NCBI GenBank assembly: GCA_030522415.1
Contig: CM060107.1
Location: forward strand, 53,002,718-53,066,717
Length of the DNA stretch: 64,000 nucleotides
Direction: 5' to 3'
From: Channallabes apus
Taxonomy: Eukaryota > Chordata > Actinopteri > Siluriformes > Clariidae
Part shown: piece by piece, positions 33,410 to 44,548 of the stretch
Layout: every line of letters starts with the position of its first letter
Position numbering within the stretch: position 1 is the stretch's first letter
Notes under the pieces: model-generated
Told to the model about the DNA's origin: nothing
What the model saw: the letters and a program-made list of their open reading frames with translations, nothing else
The model's database searches: none
Program-made: the position numbers and the translations under genes

Positions 33410-34600
33410 TTAATTTTTCATTGACTTTTTCCCAGCTTAGTCCGTCTATCCCCAGGTGTTTTTTGGCTGCGTTCACTATGATCTTTATTTTCTCTGTTTT
33501 CTTGCTTGTCTGTGCGGTGCAGTTGATTATGTCTACCATGAAGAGCACAAAGTTGTTTTGGTTTACAATCAGAGTGTTTTCTTTAATTTGGCTACATCTA
33601 GTGTGTACCTCTTCTCTCTTTTCCCCGACCTTATCATTTTTTCTTGTTTCTCTTTCCTTGTTTGTAACTTTTAGTGCCTCTGCATATGTTATTCCTTGTT
33701 CTGTTCTAGTCTTCTGTACTTCCGCTGCTTTTTTGCTAGCTTCACATCCCCTGTATGCTGCACTGTGTTCGCCTCCGCAATTACAGCATTTGAGTTTGGT
33801 TCCTGTTTCGCATTTTCCATATTCGTGTTCTCCTGCACATCTCCCACACCTTTGTTTTCCTCTGCATACCGCTGCAATATGCCCATATCTTTGGCATTTA
33901 TAACATCTTAGTGGGGGCGGAATGTAGGGCTTAACCTCATAGCTCATGTACCCCACAAATACTCTATATGGTAGTTTACTTTCCTCAAATATTATTAATA
34001 CTGACAGGCTATCGCATCTCATCCCGTTTCTTGTGGTTTTTAATCTTTTAATTTCATTTATTTTCCCTCCTGATATGTTTTCCTTTATTTCTTCAATTGT
34101 TACTGTTGTTGGTATCCCCGTGATCACTCCCCGTGTCCTTCTTGCTTCTATTTGTACACTTTTGACTCTTTTCCCCTTAATTTCGTTAATTTTATTTGCT
34201 TTTGCTTGCTGAGCTTTGTTCTTGCACATTATTAGTAGGGAGCCATTTCTTAATATTTTGCCGCTTTTAATATCTCCTATTAGTGTTGTTATTGTTTGTG
34301 TTATTTGTATTGGGTTCCAGTCTCTAAATGACGCTCCTTCCTGTGTTAGTTTCAGGATTACTTTATATTCTTCTTTTTGTCCTACATTTCCTGTTTTCCC
34401 TTGTCCTGCATCAGTTTCTTCCGAGTTAGACACCTCACTTATCTGTTGTTTTGGATTTTTGCGTTTTATTCCTTTCCTGTTTCTTTGTACTGTTTTCCAC
34501 TCTTCCTCCTTCTCTTGTCCTTCCTCACTCTCTTCCATTTCACTCCCTGTATAATTCCTACCTTCTGCCATCTTTTGTCCATTCACAGCCCAGTTGCTGC
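29869..34600 (-). mobile_element. I/Nimb-like LINE, nearly complete, 3'-truncated
   Basis: Two long overlapping open frames on the minus strand (ORF1 with zinc knuckles; ORF2 with APE endonuclease, RT and RNase H) give the layout of I-clade LINEs. Both frames are intact over 4.7 kb, which implies recent insertion. The 3' end, including the usual C-terminal cysteine motif and the 3' UTR, is replaced at 29868 by a hAT-like terminus. A short GC-rich 5' UTR precedes ORF1. Confidence 0.85.
33387..34571 (-). CDS. LINE ORF1: gag-like RNA-binding protein with zinc knuckles
   Basis: The first in-frame ATG is at 34571 (an in-frame GTG lies 15 bases upstream), giving 394 codons. The N-terminal third is charged and low-complexity (Glu/Lys-rich). 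The middle (about residues 110-225) has the ITGIPTTVTIEEIKENI fold seen in I-type ORF1 proteins. Three CCHC-type knuckles follow (CYKCQRYGHIAAVC; CGRCAGEHEYGKC; CCNCGGEHSAAYRGC). The protein is expected to coat LINE RNA. It ends at NESAINI, inside the ORF2 start. Confidence 0.85.
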   Translation of the reverse strand: MAEGRNYTGSEMEESEEGQEKEEEWKTVQRNRKGIKRKNPKQQISEVSNSEETDAGQGKTGNVGQKEEYKVILKLTQEGASFRDWNPIQITQTITTLIGDIKSGKILRNGSLLIMCKNKAQQAKANKINEIKGKRVKSVQIEARRTRGVITGIPTTVTIEEIKENISGGKINEIKRLKTTRNGMRCDSLSVLIIFEESKLPYRVFVGYMSYEVKPYIPPPLRCYKCQRYGHIAAVCRGKQRCGRCAGEHEYGKCETGTKLKCCNCGGEHSAAYRGCEASKKAAEVQKTRTEQGITYAEALKVTNKERETRKNDKVGEKREEVHTRCSQIKENTLIVNQNNFVLFMVDIINCTAQTSKKTEKIKIIVNAAKKHLGIDGLSWEKVNEKLNESAINI

Positions 34601-34621
34601 CCGCCGCCGTTTCTTCTTTTC

Positions 34622-34810
34622 TCGACCCAGTTTCCCAGAGCTAACAGCTTTTTATTAGGTTGCTAATGAGCCTCCCCGGCACAGGTGACACTTAGTCATC
34701 ACCTGACCGAGGTGCCTTCTGGGAAACTGGGTCTTCAAACAAAAAACTACAAAACATAAACGTGACCACAGTGCCCTCTAGTGGCAGTCCCTTACAACAG
34801 CTACTTGAAA
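34622..34810. repeat. Segment related to the LTR of the 55.9-59.7 kb element, with a short hairpin
   Basis: ATCACCTGACCGAGGTGC, CTGGGAAAC and GTGCCCTCTAG recur in the same order as in the LTRs at 55934-56168 and 59509-59743, in the same relative orientation. Bases 34622-34638 and 34718-34734 (GACCCAGTTTCCCAGA and its complement) form an inverted pair. Probably a diverged LTR fragment just upstream of the LINE. Confidence 0.45.
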
Positions 34811-35297
34811 TGAACCAAAGATCACTATAAAAGTGTCTTAAATACATATTAAAGTTTAACTCTGAGTGTTTGTGTTTTTTATATTTTCTCTAAAGCTACT
34901 CGAAACACAGATAACTATCTCATGAGTGACCTCCGTCATAGACTTTTACTGCTGTACTGACTGTATGATATTTAATAACATTAATATTGGAATTTATAAC
35001 AGCTGATCTTTGTGAGAACTAAACCACAGATATTGATTTATTACTGAATTCTTTTATTTTTCATTAATTTCCTAGTTACAATCATGACACATAAATATTA
35101 CTCATACTAATACAAGTCTGTGTTTACACAGTGTTACGTACATACAGTATAAAGATATTTTTTCTGAAGATTAAATTTTTTTAAATATTTTTTAAAACCT
35201 TTTTTTAACAGAATAACAAAAAAAAAAAAAAAGTATTTCCCATAATATTTTCAGCTCTGTGTGTGTGTGTGTTTTTGTGTGTGTGTGTGTGTGTGTG

Positions 35298-35354
<57 letters not shown>

Positions 35355-35640
35355 TCAGTTTTCAATAATGTAAATATAAAGTTATTCTAAAGTGACGTCT
35401 GATGTGCCGAATCTCACCGCGGCTCTTCACACAGATACAACTTTATAATAATACATTTAATACATTTAATAATACATCTGTTTATTTTTATTAAACTATA
35501 TTCAGTGTTAATATTTACTCTTTAATTGTTGCTGTGTTAAATTACTGAGCTGTTTGTGCAGCTGGATTGTGTGTTAGTGAGACAGACGACTGAGCAACAA
35601 TGTGACAATGTGCAGGAATTTTACACAAAACACTACACAC
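34811..35640. other. Spacer with a GT microsatellite; downstream of the finTRIM gene
   Basis: No exon is visible. A GT tract with TTTT interruptions covers 35262-35354. The rest is AT-rich. Confidence 0.5.
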
Positions 35641-35641
35641 T

Positions 35642-36180
35642 TTATTCTGCATCACACAATCTCACAGTAGAGACACATAACCAGCTGTAGAACCCAAACC
35701 CAGCGTACAGAGGCTGAGTGAATGTGGTGTGGACTCTGTGGAGGAGCTTCATCGTGTCAGAGACGCTGTAGAAGGACAGAGTTCCTGCACTGTGATCCAC
35801 ATACACTCCTATTCTGGAGGATGATGGAGCTCTGAGATCAGTCTCAATGTTGTTGTGATAGAAACAGAGAGAAGAAGAAGAACAACACCACAGACTCCAG
35901 GACTTATTGTTTAATCCCAACCGACACTCATCACCCCGTCCTTTCCTGCTGATGTCTTTATATGAGACTGATATGGACACATCACCACCGCTCCACTCCA
36001 CCTCCCAGTAACAGCGTCCACACACACTCTCCTTACTCAACACCTGCCAGTAGGAGTCAAATCTCTCTGGATGATCAGAGTACTGCTGGTCTCTCCCACT
36101 GTCTCTCACCGCTCGGTTCTTCTCAGACAGAATGAGGAGACGATGTGTCGTGTTGGGATCCAGAGTCAGATAACAGAAAT
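35642..36180 (-). CDS. finTRIM exon 6: PRY-SPRY (B30.2) domain
   Basis: Acceptor TTTTAG|ATTTCTG; 179 complete codons to TAA. PRY begins [20 protein letters not shown]; the SPRY core follows with [59 protein letters not shown] and a hydrophobic end (LYAGFGFY). B30.2 is the ligand-recognition domain and is typically the fast-evolving part of finTRIMs. No frame damage. Confidence 0.9.
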
Positions 36181-36407
36181 CTAAAATAAAAGAGAAAAAC
36201 AAAGTGAACAATGTGAACATGTTGGGTTTAATTTACAGAATACTGTATATTCATGTGAAGAGTGAGACAGCTGTCTGTGTGCGCTGATATCTGAGGGAGA
36301 AATGTCTCAATGTTCATTCACAATTTAATCTAAAGAAATAAAAAAAACCTGTTATTTATTCCAATTTGTCAGTGTTTAGTGTTTTCTCCTTATGGAAGAT
36401 ATAGAAC

Positions 36408-36442
<35 letters not shown>

Positions 36443-36500
36443 GTATTGTCTGTGTGTGTGTGTGTGTAATATATGTTTCATGAAATCAAGCTGCTCTCTC

Positions 36501-36551
<51 letters not shown>

Positions 36552-36680
36552 ACACACAAATAAACTAATAGTAATTAAATTTACATTTTAAAATCACACA
36601 ACATTCCTGCAAATCACTTTTCTGTATCTAATATTTTCTAACGTGTTTTTAAAGAAAACTGTACTCTATAGACCTAATAA

Positions 36681-36728
<48 letters not shown>

Positions 36729-37546
36729 ATTTCAGAAACTCTTCCCTGCTCTGCGGCTCTGGTGGTGAAAAGATCTGAACTGCTCCAGCTGTGGAGAGAA
36801 AAATGGAAATGAAGAAAAAAAGCCTCATCAGGTTGTAAAAGATGGAAACAGTTTAAAGTGATACAGTCAGTTTATTCATTTTAAATCAGTATTTTAGTTC
36901 AAACTGTCTGCAGGAAGGTCAGCAGGAGCATTGCTAAGAAATAAGACTTGACAGAGCGAGTAAAGACGTCCATCATTGTGTTTCTCCAGCAGGAACAGCT
37001 CCTCTTACCATGTGGAGGGATTTTGTTGAATTCCTCCTCACAGAATTCCTCGAGTCTCTTCTTCAGATCTGAGAGAGAATTCCTCACTCCATCAAATGAG
37101 AGATGTTGATGGACACTGATGCTGGAGGTCTGAAAGTTTGGTCTGTCTATTATAGGAGACTGACGTCCAGAAGCTAAAGCCTACAGAAAGCAGATTAAAT
37201 GTAAAACACACTTGTGACATCAGAGGACATTCACTGTTCCTTTAACAGGAGGTGTTTTAGAGAGTGTGTGAGGAACAGCTGTGTGTGTAGATCAGACAGT
37301 GAGTGTTACCTGGAGGAACTGGATGTGATCGTGTGTGTGTGAAAGCTGCTCCAGCTCAGTGAGTCTCCTCTGAAGATCAGCAATCTCCTGCTCCAGTTGC
37401 TCCAGGAGTCGTTCAGCTCGACTCAGTTCAGTCTTCTCCTGATCTCTGATCAGCTCCATCACCTCCGAGCGCTTTTTCTCCATGGAGCTGATCAGCTCAG
37501 TAAAGATCCTCTCACTGTCCTCCACTGCTGTCTGTGCACTCAGCTG

Positions 37547-37611
<65 letters not shown>

Positions 37612-38498
37612 ATTTAAAGCTCATCTATCATTCCCTCTCTTACTGCGACTCTAAATGTCTCCATGTTGTCCATGTTGTGTGTGTTTCTAGGAGCAGCTCT
37701 GTCTCTGCTCACTGCTCACCTTTATAGTGTTCACAGCCTGTTTCAGCTCCTCCACCTTCTTCTGCTTCTCCTGGATTCTCTGCTGGGATTTCACCTGCTT
37801 CTCCTTTAACTCACTCTGAGGACAGAACAGTTACATTCAGCTTTTTATAAAGTACTTACATAGTAAGATAATTCATTACATACAAACATTCATATTTCTC
37901 AGAGCTGTGAATGTTTTGTGTGTGTGTGTTTTGTGTCCAGTTCATAAATGTATGTATGTAATAAAGTTTTTCATGCCACAGTAAAAGGAGATACGGTGAG
38001 TATAACACCTATGTGGGTTAACATGTCGTGCTGTGTTGTTAGTTTACATTACACTGATTAACACAGAACAGATGATTTTACAGTTTCACACTATAATGTC
38101 TGTAGCCTGATGCAGAACCATAACAACATAACGTTTAGTTAACTTTCACTGAGGCGTCATATTGATACATATGATACAGTATATTAAGTCTCTCTCACAC
38201 ATAATTCATTCCAGAAGCATCTCGTACATCAAAACACTCATAAATCAAAGCGAATGTCGCCATAAGAAATAATGAAAACTCAGATTATTTATTCCACTAT
38301 TCCACAATGCAAAAATATATATATATTAAAATAATTAATACAAATTATGAAGTAAAATTTAAACAAATTAACCTGCATTTTACTTTTGAATAGAATCACG
38401 ATGGAGCAGTATTTCCTTTAGAGTGTGTGTGTGTGCATGTGTGTGCATGTGTCTGAAGTCGAGAGTAGGAGGGAAGAGGCAGAGTGTCTAATGACGCG

Positions 38499-38532
<34 letters not shown>

Positions 38533-41500
38533 AACAGAATCAGTGCAGTCTCACAGAGAGAGAGAAAATGAATCTTTAACCTCTCTAATAACACTTGCTT
38601 TTGCTTTACACAATGTTATAATAAACAGTACACGGTCGTGGAAAGGAAGACTTTCACATACAGTACATGCATACAAAAACAAAATAAAAGATGCTTTATG
38701 ATCACACGCATGGCCATAGTTTTAACAGACACTATTAAAAAATTCTGCTTGTCTTGAGTAACGTTCGCATACCGGGTTACTCGCAATCCGAAGGTTCCGC
38801 TATATATATATATATATAATTTATACATCTACACATATAATAAAACTATAAAGTTGGGGTCTATGTACATTGAATATATTTGTGTAAGATGAGTAATATA
38901 ACACATCAACTCTGTCTGTTTGTTTATGCACGCATCTGTAACATCTGGACCACCGCGGCCTCAGGGAAGAAGATCCGGTTCTACTGAGCCACCACTTTGT
39001 CTCCCCCTAGTGTGTCTGTGTGTCCATGTCACGCACCATTAGCAGTAAGTACTGTATGTGCACCTGTTGATCCCCTATGTGTGTCCCTATTTAAACCAGC
39101 CGACCCCGTGGCCGCCTGTCAGTCCACCGTTGTGCTATTGTGAGAAAGTGTCAGTGAATGTTCTCTATGTGTTTGGACAATTGGATTCCCCTGTGTGTTT
39201 TCAGTGAATGTTCTCTATGTGTTTGGACAATCGGATCCCCCTGTGTGTTTTTAGGACTGACTGCACGAAACCTCCCACGCCCGTGGCTGCAAGGTACTAA
39301 AGACAGCTGGCGTGTTGAACCAGAACCCACGGCGTAGAGCGCCGCTATCTATGTTTTTTGTTATAAAAAAGAAAGAGATTTTTTGTTGGTGGAAACGCTG
39401 TGAATAAACTTTATTTTGCTTGACCATCCTGCATCTGCGTCTGTTAACCGACACGCAACATGACAGATGGACTGACCTACCAAGACGCAGCAGGTATCCC
39501 ACTGCCGGCAGAGGATAGAGCCATGCAGTACATAGAGAAGCAACAGCGGGAGATCGACGGGCTGGCGCGAGCCGTGAGTGACATGGCTCATAGCATCAAA
39601 CACCTCGCCTTCCCAAGCCCGTCCGCTGCAGGGACACCGACGCTCCACCCTCACCGCCTCGCACCGCACCCCCGGAGCAATACGCAGGGGATCCGGAGGG
39701 GTGCAAACGGTTCATCCTGGCCTGTGAGCTCTACTTATCCGATTATCCCAACATGACGGACGAGCAGCGGATTCGTTTCGTCATCCAACAGCTCACAGGT
39801 CCGGCCATGGATTGGGCAGCAGCCGTCTGGAGCAACAGGGGGGAGCTCACGGCCCGATATAACAAATTCATGGACGCGATGACCGCGGTATTTGATCATC
39901 CGGACCAGGGGCGCTCCGGGGAACAGCGCCTAATGAAACTGAGGCAAGGGAGCCTCCCAGTGGCGGAGTATGCCATCAAATTCCGCGTCATGGCTGCGGA
40001 GAGCGGAGTCTGCTCGCTCGGTTCCGGGACGGACTCCAGCCTTGGAGCTGGCCTGCTGGGACGCCGACCTCTCGCTGGATGAAACCATCAGCCTGGCTAT
40101 CAAGCTCGACCAACATCTTCGCAGCCAGCACCAGCGCCCCTCCGCCAGGGCGGCCCCGCCACGCCACCTCGACCTGCGCCAAAGACCTCCTCGGGAATCG
40201 AGGGAAAAGGGGGGACCAGAGCCTATGGACGTGAGTACTTCCCGCCTCTCCGTTGCAGAGAGACGACGACGTATTACGTCCGGTCTCTGCCTGTACTGTG
40301 GCGGGGAGAACCACCTCATCAAGGACTGCCCGTTACTGAAAGTAACCACACACACACCGCTCCGCACACACCATCCCTTCTGTTTGAAGGCACAAGTGTC
40401 CTTTAGTAATCATGTGTTGTCTGTCTTCCCTCTAGTAGATTCCGGGGCGGCTGGGAACTTCATCTCCTCCACGATTGTTTCCTCGCTGCGAGTTCCTGTG
40501 TCGAAGCTTCCACAGCCGATATCAGTTAAAGCTCTAGATGGCCGCGAATTAGAACAATCGCCTATTCAATTAATAACAGCGCCACTACGATTAACTTTTC
40601 CCGACCACACGGAGGAGCTAAAATTCTTCGTACTTCCTCAGTCTGGTCATTCCGTCGTGCTAGGTCTCCCCTGGCTTAGTGCCCATAACCCCAATTTTGA
40701 TTGGACTCAGTCAAGCATCACATCATGGTCCACAAGATGCACAAAATTATGTAAACCGCCCATAGTGACGGTCCAAACAACCACCGTAGAAAGCCCGAAG
40801 GCCCTACAGAAAATTAATGTGCCATCAGAGTATGCGAACTTTAATGATGTATTTAGTGTTAGGGCAGCTGCACGACTTCCCCCTCATCGTTCGTGGGACT
40901 GCGCGATCGAGCTGCTGCCGGGGAAAGCACCACCTTGCTCACGCATTTATCCATTGTCAGTGGAGGAAACTAGAGTCATGGAGGAATATGTGAGCGAGGC
41001 ACTCCAGCAGGGGCTCATCAGCAGGTCCACGTCTCCCGCGTCGGCAGGTTTTTTTTTCATAGAAAAAAAGGGGGGGGGGCTTAAGACCCTGTATTGATTA
41101 TTGTGGACTCAATGCAGTAACAATAAAATATAAGCACCCACTGCCCCTGGTTCCGGCCGCAATCGATCAGCTCCGAGACGCCTCCATTTTCACCAAACTC
41201 GACCTCCGCAGCACATATAATCTCGTTCGTGTGCGCAAAGGTGATGAATGGAAGACTGCGTTTAGCACGACATCTGGGCATTACCAATATAACGTGATGG
41301 CATATGGACTGGTAAACGCACCTGCGGTGTTTCAGGGGTTCATGAATGACGTGTTTCGGGATATGTATAACCGTTTCGTCATAATATACTTAGATGACAT
41401 CCTAGTATATTCACGGTCATATGCTGAACACGTCAGTCATGTAACGGCCGTCCTTCATCGCCTGCGCAAACACGGGCTCTGTGCGAAGGCAAAGAAATGC

Positions 41501-44500
41501 ACATTTCATCAGCGGGAGGTGGCATTTCTCGGCTATCACATAGGGCCACTGGGGGTCGAAATGGAGCCGGCCAAGGTAGAGGCAGTGCAACAATGGCCGG
41601 AACCCACGACAGTGAAGGAGCTACAGAGGTTCCTGGGGTTTGCCAATTTTTATAGGCGATTTATCCGGGGCTTCAGCATGGTGGCAGCACCGCTCATGTC
41701 ACTATTGAAAGGTAAGCCGAAACGCCTCCGTGAGTTCCCAGTGGAAGCGCGCGAGGCGTTTGCACGTCTCAAAACAGCATTTACCACGCCGCCTATCTTA
41801 AAATTACCGAATCCGGATAAGCCCTTTATAGTAGAGGTCGATGCATCCGAGGTAGGGTTAGGAGCAGTGCTGTCACAACGCCAAGGCCACCCCGAGAAAC
41901 TCTATCCGTGCGCTTTCTTTTCTAGGAAATTAACACCTGCCGAGCGCAATTATGATATCGGTAACAGAGAACTGCTGGCGGTAAAAGCGGCGTTAGAGGA
42001 GTGGCGACACTGGCTGGAGTGGGCGAAACACTCATTCACGGTACTCACTGATCACCGTAACCTGGAGTATCTCCAACAGGCAAAGAGACTAAACTCACGT
42101 CAAGCCCGCTGGGTACTCTTTTTCACGCGTTTCAGGTTTATTATAACGTACCGCCCCGGCTCGAAAAACATCAAAGCGGATGCGCTCTCCCGCTATTATC
42201 CGTCGCCGGAGCCTATTACAAATCCGGAGCCAATTCTGCCCTCATCACTTGTAGTGGCACCGGTAATGTGGAATCTCGAGGCGGAGGTACAGTGGGAGCC
42301 ACGTCAAACAGCCGCCTGGAGCATGACTGCTCCGTGGCAGTTCCATGAAGGGTTAATGCAGGCTTCGTGCATGGAATGTGATCCCCCGCGATGACGCAGT
42401 TAACGATGCCCCGCCCCATAAACGCCCCCATGCGCTTTCTAAAAAGATGGTTGCAATGCCGTATAATTCCGCCAGATGGAGCATTGACTGGCACAGTTAA
42501 CTGCAGTGTCCAGGAAGCCCAATACCGTATCTTTAATATACAGACAGTTCTTGTATTGTCAACATAGTTTCATAAATAGATGAAAAAACAACAACAACAA
42601 ACCGATTAATAAAACAGATTTGTTAAATCACTCAATACACAACCCATGATGATTATGCTATTTATTATTTAATAATGAATTAATAAAATTAGTTAGTGAA
42701 ATATTTTTAAGACATCCTGAAATGATCCTTAAAGACACGGTAGCGGCTGTAATTTGTCTATACCGATCATTGTAGGTACGGAATAAAAACGCAGGCTACG
42801 TACAGTATTTTATATTACTGTGTATTTTACCTAGTTCCATTTAATATACTGATAGATAATATTTTGCTGCAAAGTAAAGCTCAAAATGTAACGTCTGCTT
42901 GGGTTTGTTTTCGTTATATTTTTGATGATGTTTTCGCTGATTTTTTCACTGATAGTCTACAAGTGGCATAAGAAATGCAATTAATGCCGCATGCAACCTG
43001 GAATAAATATCTGCCCATATGGATCAGTATTTCTTTAGTCATTTAATCATGCATAATGCTCCCCCGTCAAAAGATCTGATGGGGCATTAATCACTTATCA
43101 CAACTGTGAATGGATGCGGCAGCAGAGACACATTAAATCCCCATAAACACTTGGAGACAATAGTAAAAAAAAGTTCCAGAGGGTTAGCGCCTGTTATACT
43201 AATGTATTTTTACTGATTTTTTTTTTTTACTGCTTATATTTCGTTGGTTTTTACGCAATTTCATGTGTTGTGTGTGCGCACGAGAGAGAGGATACTCTGA
43301 CAAGACCAACTTCCGTGTGGCTCCCGTGGCGCAATCGGTTAGCGCGTGACACTTATAAAGCGGTCCAGGTGAAGCAATGCCGAGTTCGAGCCTCGCCTAA
43401 AGCACCCAAAGCATTTTACTGCATATCGCACTGTGTATGTGACAAATCAAATTTGAATTTGAAAGTAAAGCTTAAAATGTAACTTCTGCTTTGGTTTGTT
43501 TTCGTTATATTTTTGATGTTTTCGCTGAAAGTCAAATTGGCATAACAAATTGATTAATGGCGCATAATATCTGGAACAAATCTCTGTCCATACGGATCAG
43601 TATTTCTTTAGTAATTTAACCAGCATAATGTCCCACATTAAAGATCTGATGGGGCATCAATCACTTATCACAACGGTGAATAGATGCAGCAGCAGAGACA
43701 GATTTAATCCCCATAAACATTCACACTTGAAAACAAAACTAACAGAACTAAACCGGTCTAGAGTGTTAGTGTCTGTTATCACAGGACAGGAATCACCTAC
43801 AGGATACTACTGTATTTTACTGCTCATATTTTTTACCCTAGTTTCATTTGGTTTTATGCGATTTCATGTATTATTTGTGTGTGTCTGTGTGTGCACAGTG
43901 TGTGTGTGTGTGTGTGTGTGTGAGTGCGAGAGATAGCGTGAGAGCGCGTGCGCGAGAGAGGGCTTTCATGCTGATTTATCCAAGGTTACTAAAACCTGGC
44001 TTACTACCTATAAAAAATATTTCAATTTAACTCATGGGTCTCAATCACAGATGACACGACAAATTATATACTCTGAAACGTTCATTTGAACATTTAAAAA
44101 TATATACAAAAACACAAATACTAATGTTATCATGGTGTAAATTATTAACATTAGGTTAGGTCCTGCCCTTAATTAATTCATATTATAATTACTTTTACAT
44201 AGTATAGTTACTGGACTGACATGACCAAAAACTAGCTATTTCATTTAGCCTTTCTAAAATCAACCCATCTATCATTTATAATCAGAAAACATAAAACATA
44301 TTATGATCTGTTCAACAGCCCATCTGTTTTAATTTAGTTTGTATTTTTTATTATTCATAAGACAACCTTTCAGTTTTGTAAATATTTTAGTTATAGTGTG
44401 TTAAGTCTTACTTTAGGTTAAACGTTTTTGAGAATTTTACCATCCAGCTTAGATAAATGTTATGTCATTGATTGATAAAATCTGGATTAAGGATATTTTA

Positions 44501-44505
44501 TTATA

Positions 44506-44548
<43 letters not shown>

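Noticed and set aside
30543..34554. Many plus-strand frames of 60-260 codons
   Set aside because: They are shadows of the two minus-strand LINE ORFs; their T/C-rich composition gives Leu/Phe/Ser-rich readings without motifs.
43320..43404. Functional tRNA-Ile(TAT) gene
   Set aside because: The variable and T arms are incomplete, the acceptor ends no longer pair, and a LINE tail follows; it is a SINE head.
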